From Symsagittifera roscoffensis (Eukaryota > Xenacoelomorpha > Acoela > Convolutidae), in assembly GCF_963678635.1 (NCBI RefSeq), contig NC_087067.1:27351547-27415546 (forward strand): a stretch of DNA of 64,000 nucleotides, given 5' to 3'. The notes under the pieces are model-generated. The model was not told where the DNA came from. It searched no databases and saw only the letters and a program-made list of their open reading frames with translations. The stretch's first letter is position 1. Each line of letters opens with the position of its first letter. Of this stretch, positions 21,150 through 32,080 are shown one piece after another. The position numbers and the translations under genes are program-made.

Positions 21150-21258
21150 ATTAAAATTTTTTTACAATGGTTACAAAACGATCAAAGATCTGAAAAATGA
21201 GAAGCATGACTAAGTATACTCTAAAATTTTTTGACCAATCAAACTTAAACAACTGTGA

Positions 21259-21456
21259 TTACATAATAAATTGCATTAATAACATTTTCATGTAAATTTC
21301 ATGTAAATTTCTAGGAGTTTCAAACACTACCCTGTCCGACCAAAATTTCAAATATTGATTTTCAATCCATCGTTTCCGATAGTTTTTCAATGCGTGTTCA
21401 AAATTTTCCCATGTTGAAATTTTCCCATGTTTTCCAAAATAATAAAAATCATCCAA
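21259..21456 (-). mobile_element. Minus-strand PLE remnant, unit U2
   Basis: A 65-codon frame with ISTWENFEHALKNYRKRW and ENQYLKFWSDRVV. It aligns with the plus-strand PLE segment NSDQWLDNQYPKSWSSLV and so derives from a different PLE copy in opposite orientation. No catalytic residues are present. Confidence 0.6.
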
Positions 21457-21699
21457 TCAAAAGTTTGCGCAAATTTGAAATTCGCTACAAAATTAGATCA
21501 TGATTAAATCATCTAACTTAAGTTTTCGAGACATTCTAAAAAAATTATCTTTTCATTTCAACGAATTCGTTTTTTTTTTCGATTTTTTTCATTATCCGAT
21601 TTAGTTAACTTGGTGGCGGATTTGATTTTTTTAACACAAATTAGTTTTGAGTTTCCTACCTTCTCTTTATTCTTTATCTTTTAGGATTTCTAAAACTTC

Positions 21700-22308
21700 T
21701 AAATTTTCTAATGGTATTTTGCGTCAAGGAGTTCGGCTGTTGTGAATGCCTCATCTTCTCTTACTGCGACCTGGAATCTGCAAACTCGATATCAGTGCCC
21801 TGCAACACATCGGTGGCCATACTCACGCTGTTGGAGGCATTCCTCCAACAACTTAGCTTTTCTATCCTCTGTTTACAAGAAGTTGAAGGTTCTACAGTAG
21901 ATTTTGTTTTTGCAGATGCTGTTGTAGAGGTCTCATTTCTCTCCAGATCAATTTTCAACACCGCTCCTTTTTCTCTTCAATCATATATAATGCTCTTCAA
22001 GGTTCTTGTCACTCCTGTGGCTACCGCAATCCGATGTGTCGCGAAAACTCGCTTGAAAGCTTCTGAGCCTTTGTGCAGCTAATACGAACTGTAGATTCTG
22101 CTTTGCTTCGACAGATTTTTTTTAGCATACTCGTACAACCAGGCAGTGCTGTTGGCTCTGAACCATGACAAAAATCGACTTTTAGCCCAAAACTTCTTCC
22201 TTTTTATCGGTTAGTTCAAGATTTTAGGCACTGTCTCAAACAGATTTATATCTTTCCGACAGCTAGGTTCTTCCAACTGCTCTTTCGTCGATGCTTCATG
22301 TCTGTCTA
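21700..22308 (-). pseudogene. P-family C-terminal fragment, first part of U2
   Basis: Carries only the last P blocks on the minus strand: a degraded tryptophan-rich ANSTAWLYEYA segment near 22150, then the C-terminal frame 21961-21761 (RIEKLSCWRNASNSVSMATD, VLQGTDIEFADSRSQ). It ends at 22308, where a second, U1-like stretch of 3'-flank begins. Near-identical to U3 29400-30010, not to U1. Confidence 0.6.
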
Positions 22309-22546
22309 CTAAATTTATCTTTTTTTCAATTAAATTTTTTTTTGATTTAATTGATTTTCCGATTTAGTTAGCTTGGTTGCTCAATTGAGTTTCTCTAACA
22401 GAAAACAATTCAGAGTTTCAATTCTTCTCTGTATTCTTTGTCGTTTATGAAATCTGGAAAATGATTGACGACCAGAAAAAAAACATCATCAATAAATCTG
22501 TTATACAAAATAACACATAAAAAAATTTTAAAATGTTAATTCAAAA

Positions 22547-22574
22547 GTTTTTGCACATTTTGTGCATCATCAGG
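22547..22574 (-). ncRNA. Hammerhead-ribozyme-like core, degenerate (U2, second)
   Basis: Same motif and defect, in the U1-derived half of U2. Confidence 0.4.
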
Positions 22575-22679
22575 ATTAAAGTTTTTTTACAATGGTTACA
22601 AAATTATCAAAGATCTGAAAAATGAGAAGCATGACTTAATATACTCTAAAACTTTTTGACCAATCAAACTTAAACAACT

Positions 22680-22815
22680 TTTCAAACACTACCCTGTCCG
22701 ACCAAGTTTTCAGATATTGATTTTCAATCCATTGCTTCCGATTTTTTTCCAATGCGTGTTCAAAGTTTCGAATATTGAAATTTTTCCATGTTTTCCAAAA
22801 TAATAAAAATTATCC
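22680..22815 (-). mobile_element. Minus-strand PLE remnant, second part of unit U2
   Basis: Near-identical to the U1 remnant at 15535-15690, as expected because 22309-26150 is a copy of U1 sequence. Confidence 0.5.
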
Positions 22816-23059
22816 AATCAAAAGTTTGCGCAAATTTGAAATTGCTACAAAATTAGATCATGATTAAGTAATCTAACTTAAATTTTCGAGACATTCTAAT
22901 AAAAATATCTTTTCATTTCAACGAGTTCGTTTTTTTCGGTTTGTTTGATTATCCGATTTAGTTAACTTGGTGGCGGATTCGATTTTCTTAGCACAAATTA
23001 GTTTTGAGTTTCCTACCTTCTCTTTATTCTTTATTCTGTAGAAATTCTAAAACTTCTAA

Positions 23060-26000
23060 ATTTTCTAATGGTCTTTTGCTTCAAGGATTTTGGTTGTTAT
23101 GAATGCCTCATTTTTTCTTACTGCGACCTCGAATCTGCAATCTCGATATCAGTGCCCTGCAACACATCAGTGGCCATACTCACGCTGTTGATGGCATTCC
23201 TTCAACAACTTAGCTTTTTTATCCTCTGTTTACAAGAAGTTGGAGGTTTTACAGTAGTATATTTGTTCTTGCAGAAGCGGTTGTAGAGGCACAACGTCTC
23301 ATTTCTCTCCAGATCAATCTTCAACACCACTCTTTTTTCTCTTCAATCATAATTAATAGTCTTCAAGGTTCTCTTCACTCCTGTGGCTACCGTAATCCGA
23401 TGAATCACGAAAGCTCGCTTGAAAGCTTCTGAGCCTTGTGCAGCTAATACGAACTGTACCTTCTGCTTTGCTTCGACACATTTTTTTTTCAGCATACTCG
23501 AACAACCAGGCAGTGCTGTTGGCTATGAACCATGACAAATTTCGACTTTTAGCCCAAAACTTTTTCACATTTATCGGGGTTAGTTCAACATTTTTGGCAT
23601 TGTCTCAAACAGATCTTAATTTTTCCGACAGCTAAGTTCTTCCAACTGCTCTTTCGTCGATGCTTCATGTCTGTTTTTTGCTCTAACATGAGCGTCTATT
23701 GGTCTAATCTCCATTACCCCGACTATTATTATCGTCACTGGTGGCGATGAGTCTGGTAAACTCATACAGGGCAGCTAACAAGAATCCCAGATCAACACCG
23801 GATTACTACGTGAGATGTACCACCATATTTGTAAAAAAAAAACAGTGGCATCGGATTTCATTGTGCGTTAAAATGATAATCCTTCAATTTGGTTGCAACG
23901 ACACTTCTAGCAGTGGTTCCACTTCCATCGTTATTCGTTGGATTTTTCAACTTCCGTCTTTTGCATAGCAATCCGTCGCTGTTGAACCTCTCTACTTCGG
24001 TCTCTCAAAAATGCTGATGTTTCAACTGGCGTATCTCATGTACTTCTTCCCAAATATCATTTCCCGTTCTTCCTTAGTTCTCTCTTGAGCTGCGGCAAAT
24101 ATCTCAAAAAACAGCTCGTAAGATCTTTCTGCCATTCTGACAAGTCTTAACACTTTGACGCTGAGATAGGTTGGTTTTTTTGTCTTCGTGCTCTTCACTT
24201 CCACAGTTATTGTTCAATTCAATTCCGATTGCTTCTCTCCATTTTTCGATATATTTCTGCTAGGCTTGAAAGTTTTTTGTAAACACTTCTAGACTGAAGG
24301 CCCTTATTCCAGATCTCATGCTTTTGTTCCAAATTCAAATATGACTCGATAAAACCAAACATACTGTAGAGTTTTAGTGCATTCAATAGATTCATTTCGG
24401 TTTCACCATGACATTCTGCTACTAATTCGGTTACCGTTTTCATTTTTTTCACTATATTTCTAAAAAATATCACAAATTGCTCGTGCTGCTTTGCAAGTGT
24501 TTTCATGCAGTCCAGAACTACACATATGTGACAATTCAGTCAACAGACTTTCACCAGGCAGCTGCCAAGTTCCACGCAGTCTTCCGGCTCCCAGCCAGGC
24601 AACGTCACAATCTTCTCTCGAGCGCTCCTAGAAGCTGCGGTCATCAAGTTGTTTATGTTTTTAGGTCGCGCAAATTGCAATCAGCATTTAAGACCTTTTG
24701 AACATCTTTTGTTGCTCGCATTATCATATCGGTATTGGGACTCGGGCACCATAATGGCTCCATCAGTTCCACTACAGCCATTAAACTTGATCTCATTAAT
24801 TCATCCGAGAATCCCAATCCGAGTTTCATTCTACTATCTTTGGTATGGAAGGTGCAACCACCTTTTCTTCCGATACAAGTAATAGCTCGTTTTTTTGACT
24901 TGTAATAGTTATCATCTCTGATTTTCTAGGCCCGCAAATTCTTAGTAACACTGCTTGCTTGTAATCAAAGTAGCAATCAAGTATATCTTCATTGATGAAA
25001 GGGTTGTAGTCATTCCAACACATCCCGACATGTAATGGTCAGACTTCTTACTTATTGGTTCACAGTAACCACTGGACTTAAGTCTTACCATAGATTCCTT
25101 GGCCAGCCTGAGCTCTTCTTTTGAAAATCTCCTGGTTTCATCTATTTTTTTCGAGGTCTCCTTTTTCCATGTTTGTTTTAATGGTTTGTTTTTCTGCCAA
25201 CAAAACATGGACTCTTCGAGTCTGAGAATCTCGCCATCCTTCCCTCAAACATTTTGTACATTCTCAAGCTGGGTGCATGAATTATGGAAACTGATCTTTG
25301 CAAAAAATATATTGGATAAGAGGATATTCAAGTAGTTTTTAAGACAATTTCCTGAAGTCATCCAAGCGCTCTGTCTTTTTCCTCACCTTTTGGTACGCCA
25401 TTAAAATTCTGGGTCTTTTTGTTATTTGCCCGGTTGTTATGTCGTAAGGTCTGAGATTCCATAATTTCGGATATGTTTTTTTTTGTGTACTCTTTTGACC
25501 TCAACTATTCTATCACCGAAGTATTTGTTGAAAATGATGGCATCCCTTCCGGGTTCAGCTATCCTTTCGAATTGAACTTCCTTGCTCATTGTCCTCGCAA
25601 AAAATTCTGCGCACACCAATTTAATTTGCTTCAATCGACTACTGAGATGAGGTTTAGATGCAGCACTGACCTTCTACATGTTTTGTTTTGGGCCAGGAAT
25701 TGCAAATATAAATGCCGGATGGTATATGATTGTCTCAAAAGCACTTAATCCCCTGTGATCCTCTCTGATCCTCATAGCCGAGCACAAATCAATCAGCAGT
25801 GGTATTTCGACCACCTTGCATCGCACATTCTCATCTCTTTCGATTTTCTCATCCTCTCCCGTTCCGAATCGGTTTTGCTGCATGAGTTACTCTATCAGCC
25901 TGTGTCTCAGAACTCCCATTTTCGTCCAGTAGGTTGTGGCTGTTTGCAGATCGAACTTTTTTACGTTCTCTCGAATCTGCTCTGAACATCGTGTTATGAT

Positions 26001-26730
26001 TTTGAACTTTCCCAGTCTGCTGTAAATCGTGGCGACTAGAGTCAGCAGACAATCCATTCTTCGGAGATTCCTTACTCCCTCTGTCAATAGCACGGCAGGT
26101 CCCTTTTGAAAGTCTTTGCTCCAAAATCATGAATAGCCTCAGGATGACCACATTTGACTAGACAGTGACCACTTGAAGAACTTTTGTATCAGGCAGCAAA
26201 ATAGTCCAGGGTCAGTTTTCACCAGGAAGGACGCAATCGATCCTGCTCTCAATCCTTCTTACATGCTCTCCGTTCTCTTATAGCCTTCTTCTCTTCAAAC
26301 GTCTCTGTCCAGACCAATTGCAGCTTAGTTCTGTTTGTCCTGTCAACAAATTTAGTAGGTTTCTCGTCTTCTTCCTTCGCAAGGTTCAACTCCTTCAGGA
26401 TATTTTTCTGGATTTTGGCGATTATTGTTGGATTCAAAAGCGTCCATGCCTTATGCTGCAACTCGAGGAATCAAGTACAGCCAATTGTATGCCCCGGTTT
26501 TTTTCTCAAGACTAAGGTTCCTATGTGAGCTTCTGTTTTTTTTCTGCTTTTTGTCTCGCTGTCGCTCCCTCTCTGGCTCGCGTAAATCTGCTGTCACTCT
26601 TTTTGGTCTTTTAACTGGCAGGTCTTAATCCTGCCATAAGGATGGACGAGACCATCGTTATGTCTGCCATCTTCGAGATGCCTTTGCACCTGTCATCGCC
26701 TTGTACTATATCATAGGAATCTTCCATTCG
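23060..26730 (-). pseudogene. P-family protein, copy in second half of U2
   Basis: Same block order as the U1 copy and nearly identical up to 26151, but it keeps the N-terminal region U1 lacks. From an ATG at about 26727 to 26249 it encodes, with frameshifts, the N-terminal block (the frame 26461-26249 shows ILKELNLAKEEDEKPTKFVD and RERRACKK). The block at 25023-24826 preserves WNDYNPFINEDILDCYFDY, which in U1 is read out of frame. The frame is broken in several places; no functional product is expected. Downstream of the stop is the AT-rich 3'-flank with the GCTTGGTTGCTC motif. Confidence 0.6.
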
Positions 26731-26979
26731 CTTTCTTTTACTGCTAAATTAGTATTCCATGCTGCAGGTTAGGGATCCAACTTTGTTTTTTTTTAGACTT
26801 CCGTTGCTGCCCAATTTCATTTGAATGTCGTTGATTTGAAATTCGACCATTAATTTTCAGCGCGCCTTGACGTTTTTTACGTCCTCGTTAGATACACTAC
26901 TTCGTCGTTGCTCTCTTGACGTTTGACATTAACTTTAAATCTCCTCCCTAAATAGTAAGTATTACAAAGAACACTCATG

Positions 26980-27000
26980 AAATGACAACGCAAATTTATA
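26980..27000 (-). promoter_or_regulatory. Conserved block upstream of P (U2)
   Basis: Second occurrence of the AATTTGCGTTGTCATTT core, about 260 bp upstream of the P start near 26727. Confidence 0.35.
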
Positions 27001-27105
27001 ATTGCACCAATAATAACTCAAATGACAATGCATTAAATGCTGACTTGACTTAATTCCTGCAATATTGCTTATTGATGTATTTATATAATACTGGTATGGG
27101 CGCTA

Positions 27106-28014
27106 TCCAGCTTGTGCACGACCGTACCTAAACGGAAGGGCCCCTTTTAAAATTTACTATTTTAAAAAAATATATACATAAAAAAATAATGACTCAAAAC
27201 AACTTAAGTTTTTTTCATCACAATTCAATTTCAAGCTTAGTTAGCTTGGTTGCTCATTTGAATTTTTCTCAATCAACGAGTTTAGAAGTAGAGAGCTGAC
27301 ACTAAGGCTATAGTTACACTCTGGCTAAAACAAAAAATTTTGAACTAACTTACATGTTAGCCTGAAATTATCTCGTAAAATGCGGTGATATATATCAGAT
27401 GATGAGTATCGAAATATAAGTGAAATCGTCTGGTACTGTAGAAAATGCATCAATATAAGACAGAAAAAAGTGCAGCAAGCTAAGTTACTTCTCAAAAGAA
27501 GGGTGATTCTGAAAAAGTGCTACGGGCTGCAAACTTACTACATCCAAATTTACAGTTCATTTTAGAGACACTTAACAAAAACGGAAAACTGGCATTTTTG
27601 GATTTACAAATTACAAAAACAGGAAGAGTAACTGTGGGTAGTATCAAAAACCAACAGATACAGGTAACATACTAAATTTTATTCAGTACACGAGAAGTGT
27701 GATTGAAGGAACTGTTCACCGGGTTTTCCGCAGTACGTCAACGTGAAGAAAATCATAAAGCCATGAAAATCAACAGTGATCAGTGGTTGGATAACCAATA
27801 TCCGAAAAGTTGGTCGTCGCTGGTGGCGTTGCATGCCCTTGAAAAGATCATCAGCGAGGGCAAACACAAAAAGAACATGGCTGAGAAAGAGAAGGGTGAT
27901 CTTGAAAAGGTGTTATGGGCTGCAAACTTACTACATCCAAATTTACAGTTCACCTTAGAGGCACCTAACACAAACGGAAAAAGGCCGTCCAGCAGCATTA
28001 ATTTTTTTACATAG
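27106..28014 (+). mobile_element. Penelope-like element fragment, unit U3
   Basis: Almost the same as the U2 fragment, including the lost YVND box, but it retains the GKLAFLDLQITKTG segment near 27580. The frame at 27703-28014 carries the post-RT region and the duplicated HPNLQFTLE block. Flanking direct repeats are at 27293 and 28068. Confidence 0.7.
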
Positions 28015-28837
28015 AGGCGCTGCACGTTAGGAAAAAGAGACCGGCAATTAGCGAGTTTAGAAGTAGGGAGCTGACACTAAGGCTATAGTTCCAGTATCAA
28101 AACATTCTTGCTAAAAAATTGGAAATAACTAAGATGTTAGCATGAAGCTAGCGACAAAACAAAATTGTAAAAACAAAAAAAGTGAAAACTCTCAGAATAT
28201 TCTGACTAAATATTTGAAATAGTTACATATTAGTTGTTACATAATTTCAGTAATACTTGTAAAGTTGTGATTGGTTGATTTTTTTTAAATTTTAAAATAA
28301 TGATGTGTATGACATTTTTTATGATCTTTGATCATTTTGTACAGATAGTTTAGAGTTTTAAAACCTAAAAGTGCATAAAAATGTGCGAAAACATTTGTTT
28401 GAAATTACAATTTTAAAGCATTCTCAGAGTATTCTTTGTCGTTTAGAAGTTCTTGAAAATGATTATCGATCATAAAAACATCGGTTTTACAAAAAAATAA
28501 AAACCAAACAATCTAAAGTTTGCGCAAAATTAAAATTCGATCCAAAACTAGATCATGATTAAATCATGTAACCTAAGTTTCTAAGACATTCTATTAAATT
28601 TATCTTTTTTTTCAATTGAATTTGTTTTTTTTTTCGATTTATTTGGTTTTCCGATTTAGTTAGCTTGGTTGCTCAATTGAGTTTCTCTAACACAAAACAA
28701 TTCAGAGTTTCAATTCTTCTCTGTATTCTTTGTCGTTTATGAATTCTGGAAAAAGGTTGACGACCAGAAAAAAAACATCATCAATAAATCTGTTATACAA
28801 AATAACACATAAAAAAATTTAAAATGTTAATTCAAAA

Positions 28838-28865
28838 GTTTTTGCACATTTTGTGCATCATCAGG
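28838..28865 (-). ncRNA. Hammerhead-ribozyme-like core, degenerate (U3)
   Basis: Same motif and defect, at the equivalent place in U3. Confidence 0.4.
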
Positions 28866-28974
28866 ATTAAAATTTTTTTACAATGGTTACAAAACGATCA
28901 AAGATCTGAAAAATGAGAAGCATGACTAAGTATACTCTAAAACTTTTTGACCAATCAAACTTAAACAACTGTTA

Positions 28975-29172
28975 TTACATAATAAATTGCATTAATAACA
29001 TTTTCATGTAAATTTCATGTAAATTTCTAGGAGTTTCAAACACTACCCTGTCCGACCAAAATTTCAAATATTGATTTTCAATCCATTGTTTCCGATAGTT
29101 CTCCAATGCGTGTTCAAAATTTTCCCATGTTGAAATTTTCCCATGTTTTCCAAAATAATAAAAATCATCCAA
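28975..29172 (-). mobile_element. Minus-strand PLE remnant, unit U3
   Basis: A 65-codon frame almost the same as that at 21259-21456, with one Lys/Glu and one Arg/Gln difference. Confidence 0.6.
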
Positions 29173-29389
29173 TCAAAAGTTTGCGCAAATTTGAAATTCG
29201 CTACAAAATTAGATCATGATTAAATCATCTAACTTAAGTTTTCGAGACATTCTAATAAAATTATCTTTTCATTTCACCGAATTCGTTTTTTTTTCAATTT
29301 TTTTCATTATCCGATTTAGTTAACTTGGTGGCGGATTTGATTTTTTTAACACAAATTAGTTTTGAGTTTCCTACCTTCTCTTTATTTTT

Positions 29390-30420
29390 TATCTTTTGGG
29401 ATTTCTAAAACTTCTAAATTTTCTAATGGTATTTTGCGTCAAGGAGTTCGGCTGTTGTGAATGCCTCGTCTTCTCTTACTGCGACCTGGAATCTGCAAAC
29501 TCGATATCAGTGCCCTGCAACACATCGGTGGCCATACTCACGCTGTTGGAGGCATTCCTCCAACAACTTAGCTTTTCTATCCTCTGTTTACAAGAAGTTG
29601 AAGGTTCTACAGTAGATTTTGTTTTTGCAGATGCTGTTGTAGAGGTCTCATTTCTCTCCAGATCAATTTTCAACACCGCTCCTTTTTCTCTTCAATCATA
29701 TATAATGCTCTTCAAGGTTCTTGTCACTCCTGTGGCTACCGCAATCCGATGTGTCGCGAAAGCTCGCTTGAAAGCTTCTGAGCCTTCGTGCAGCTAATAC
29801 GAACTGTAGATTCTGCTTTGCTTCGACACATTTTTTTTAGCATACTCGTACAACCAGGCAGTGCTGTTGGCTCTGAACCATGACAAAAATCGACTTTTAG
29901 CCCAAAACTTCTTCCTTTTTATCGGTTAGTTCAAGATTTTAGGCACTGTCTCAAACAGATTTATATCTTTCCGACAGCTAGGTTCTTCCAACTGCTCTTT
30001 CGTCGATGCTTCATGTCTGTTTTTTGCTCTAACATGAGCTTCTATCTGTCTAATCTCCATTACCCCGACTATTATTATCGTCACTGGTTGCGATGAATCT
30101 GGCAAACTCATAGAGGGCAGCTAACAAGAATCCCAGATCAACACTGGGTTACTACGTGAGATGTACCACCATATTTGTAAAAAAAACAGTGGCATCGGAT
30201 TTCATCGTGCGTTAAATGATAACGACACTTCTAGCAGTGGTTCCACTTCCATCATTATTCGTTGGATTTTTCAACTTCCGCCTTTTTCATAGCAATCCGT
30301 CACTGTTGAACCTCTCTACTTCGGTCTCTCGAAAATGCTTATGTTTCAACTGGCGTATCTTATAAGCTTCTCCCCAAATATCCGTTCCCGTTCTTCCTTA
30401 GTTCTCTCTCAATATCATAT
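29390..30420 (-). pseudogene. P-family C-terminal part, U3
   Basis: Minus-strand blocks 30111-29926 (TIIIVGVMEIRQIEAHVRAK, STKEQLEE) and 29676-29476 (C-terminal VLQGTDIEFADSRSQ). At about 30415 the sequence jumps from the segment starting MIFGKK in U1 directly to the segment encoding the VPESQ region, deleting roughly 0.65 kb (17404-17117 in U1). Confidence 0.6.
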
Positions 30421-32080
30421 CGGTTTTGGGACTCGGGCATCCTAATGGCTCCATCAGTTCCACTGCAGCCATTAAACTTGATCTCATTAATTCATCCGAG
30501 AATCCCAATCCGAGTTTCATTCTACTATCTTTGGTATGGAAGGTGCAACCACCTTTTCTTCCGATACAAGTAATAGCTCGTTTTTTTGACTTGTAATAGT
30601 TATCATCTTTGATTTTCTAGGAGCGCAAATTTTTAGTAACAATGCTTGCTCGTAATCAAAGTAGCAATCACGTATATCTTCATTAGTGAAAAGGTTGTAG
30701 TCATTCCAACGATTCCCGACATGTAATGGTAAAAATTCTTATTTATTTGTCCAGAGTAACCACTGGAACTAAGTCTTACCATAGATTCCTTGGTCAGTCT
30801 GACCTCTTCTTTGGAAAATTTCCTGGTTTCATCTATCTTTTTTGGAGGTCTCCTTTTTCCATGTTCCAACGAAACATGGACTCCTCGAGTCTGAGAATCT
30901 CGCAATCCTTCTCTCAAAAGTTTTGTAGATTCTCAAGCTGGGTGCATGAAATATGGAGTCTGATCGGTGCAAAAAAATATCGGATAAAAGGATATTCACG
31001 TAGTTTTTAAGACAACTTCTTGAAGTCATCCCAGCGCTCTGTCTCCTTCCTACGCCATTAAAATTCTATGGCTTTTTGTTATTTGCCCGGTTGTTATGTC
31101 GTAAGGTCTGAGATTCCATAATTTCGGATATGTTTCTTCGAATACTCTTTCGACCTCAACCATTCTATCACGGAATATTTGTTGAAAATGATGGCTGTCC
31201 TTTCGCGTTCAGCTATTCTTTCGAATTGAACTTCCTTGCTCATTGTCCTCGCAAAATGTTCTGCGCACATCAATTGAATTCGCTTCAATCGACTACAGAA
31301 ATGAGGTTTAGATGCAGCACTGACCTTCTACATGTTTCCTTTTTTCGGGCCAGGAATTGCAAATGTCAATGCCGGATGGTATATAGCTGTCTCAAAATCA
31401 CTTAATCCCCTGTGACCCTCTCTGATCCTCATAGCCGAGCACAAATCAATCAGCAGTGGTATTTCGACCACATTGCATCGCACCTCCTCATCTCTTTCGA
31501 TTCTCTCATCCTCTTCCGTTCCGAATCAATTTTGCTGCATGAGTTACTGTATCAGCGTGTGCCTCAGAACTCCCATTTTCGTCCAGTTTGTTGTGTCTGT
31601 TTGCAGATCGAATTTTTTTACGTTCTCTCGAATCTGCTCTGAACATCGTGTTATGGTTTTGAACTTTCCCAGTCTGCTGTAAATCATGGCGATTAGCTTC
31701 AGCAGACAATCCATTCGGAGATTCCTTACTCCCTCTGTCAAAAACACGGCAGGTCCATTTTGAAAGTTTCTGTTCCAAAATCATGAATAGCCTCAGGATC
31801 ACCACATTTGACTAGACAATGATCACTTGAAGAATTTTTGTATCAGGCAGCGAGATAGTCCAGGGTCAGTTTTCACCAGTAAGGACGCAATCAATCCTGC
31901 TTTCAACCCTTCTTACATGCTCTCCGTTCTCTTATAGCCTTATTCTCTTCAAACATCCTCTGTCCAGAACGTTTGCAGCTTAGTTCTGTTTATCTTGTCA
32001 ACAAATTTAGTAGGTTTCTCGTCTTCTTCTTCGCGAGGTTCAACTCCTTCAGAAGATTTTTCTGGATTTTGGCGATCATT
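30421..32080 (-). pseudogene. P-family central part, second copy in U3
   Basis: Blocks 31805-31506 (with LLKLIAMIYSRLGKFK in the alternative frame 31747-31544), 31288-31094 (ARTMSKEVQFERIAER) and 30917-30633. This is a tandem partner of 32081-33700: at about 32080 the N-terminal IIAKIQ region is joined directly to the middle-region sequence of the next copy. Confidence 0.6.

Larger units (their letters stand above)
22309..26151 (-). repeat. U1-derived segment inside U2
   Basis: Near-identical copy of 15204-19045 at constant offset 7,101-7,106. It starts abruptly after CATGTCTGT. U2 is therefore a chimera, its first 2.9 kb matching U3 and the rest matching U1. Confidence 0.88.
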
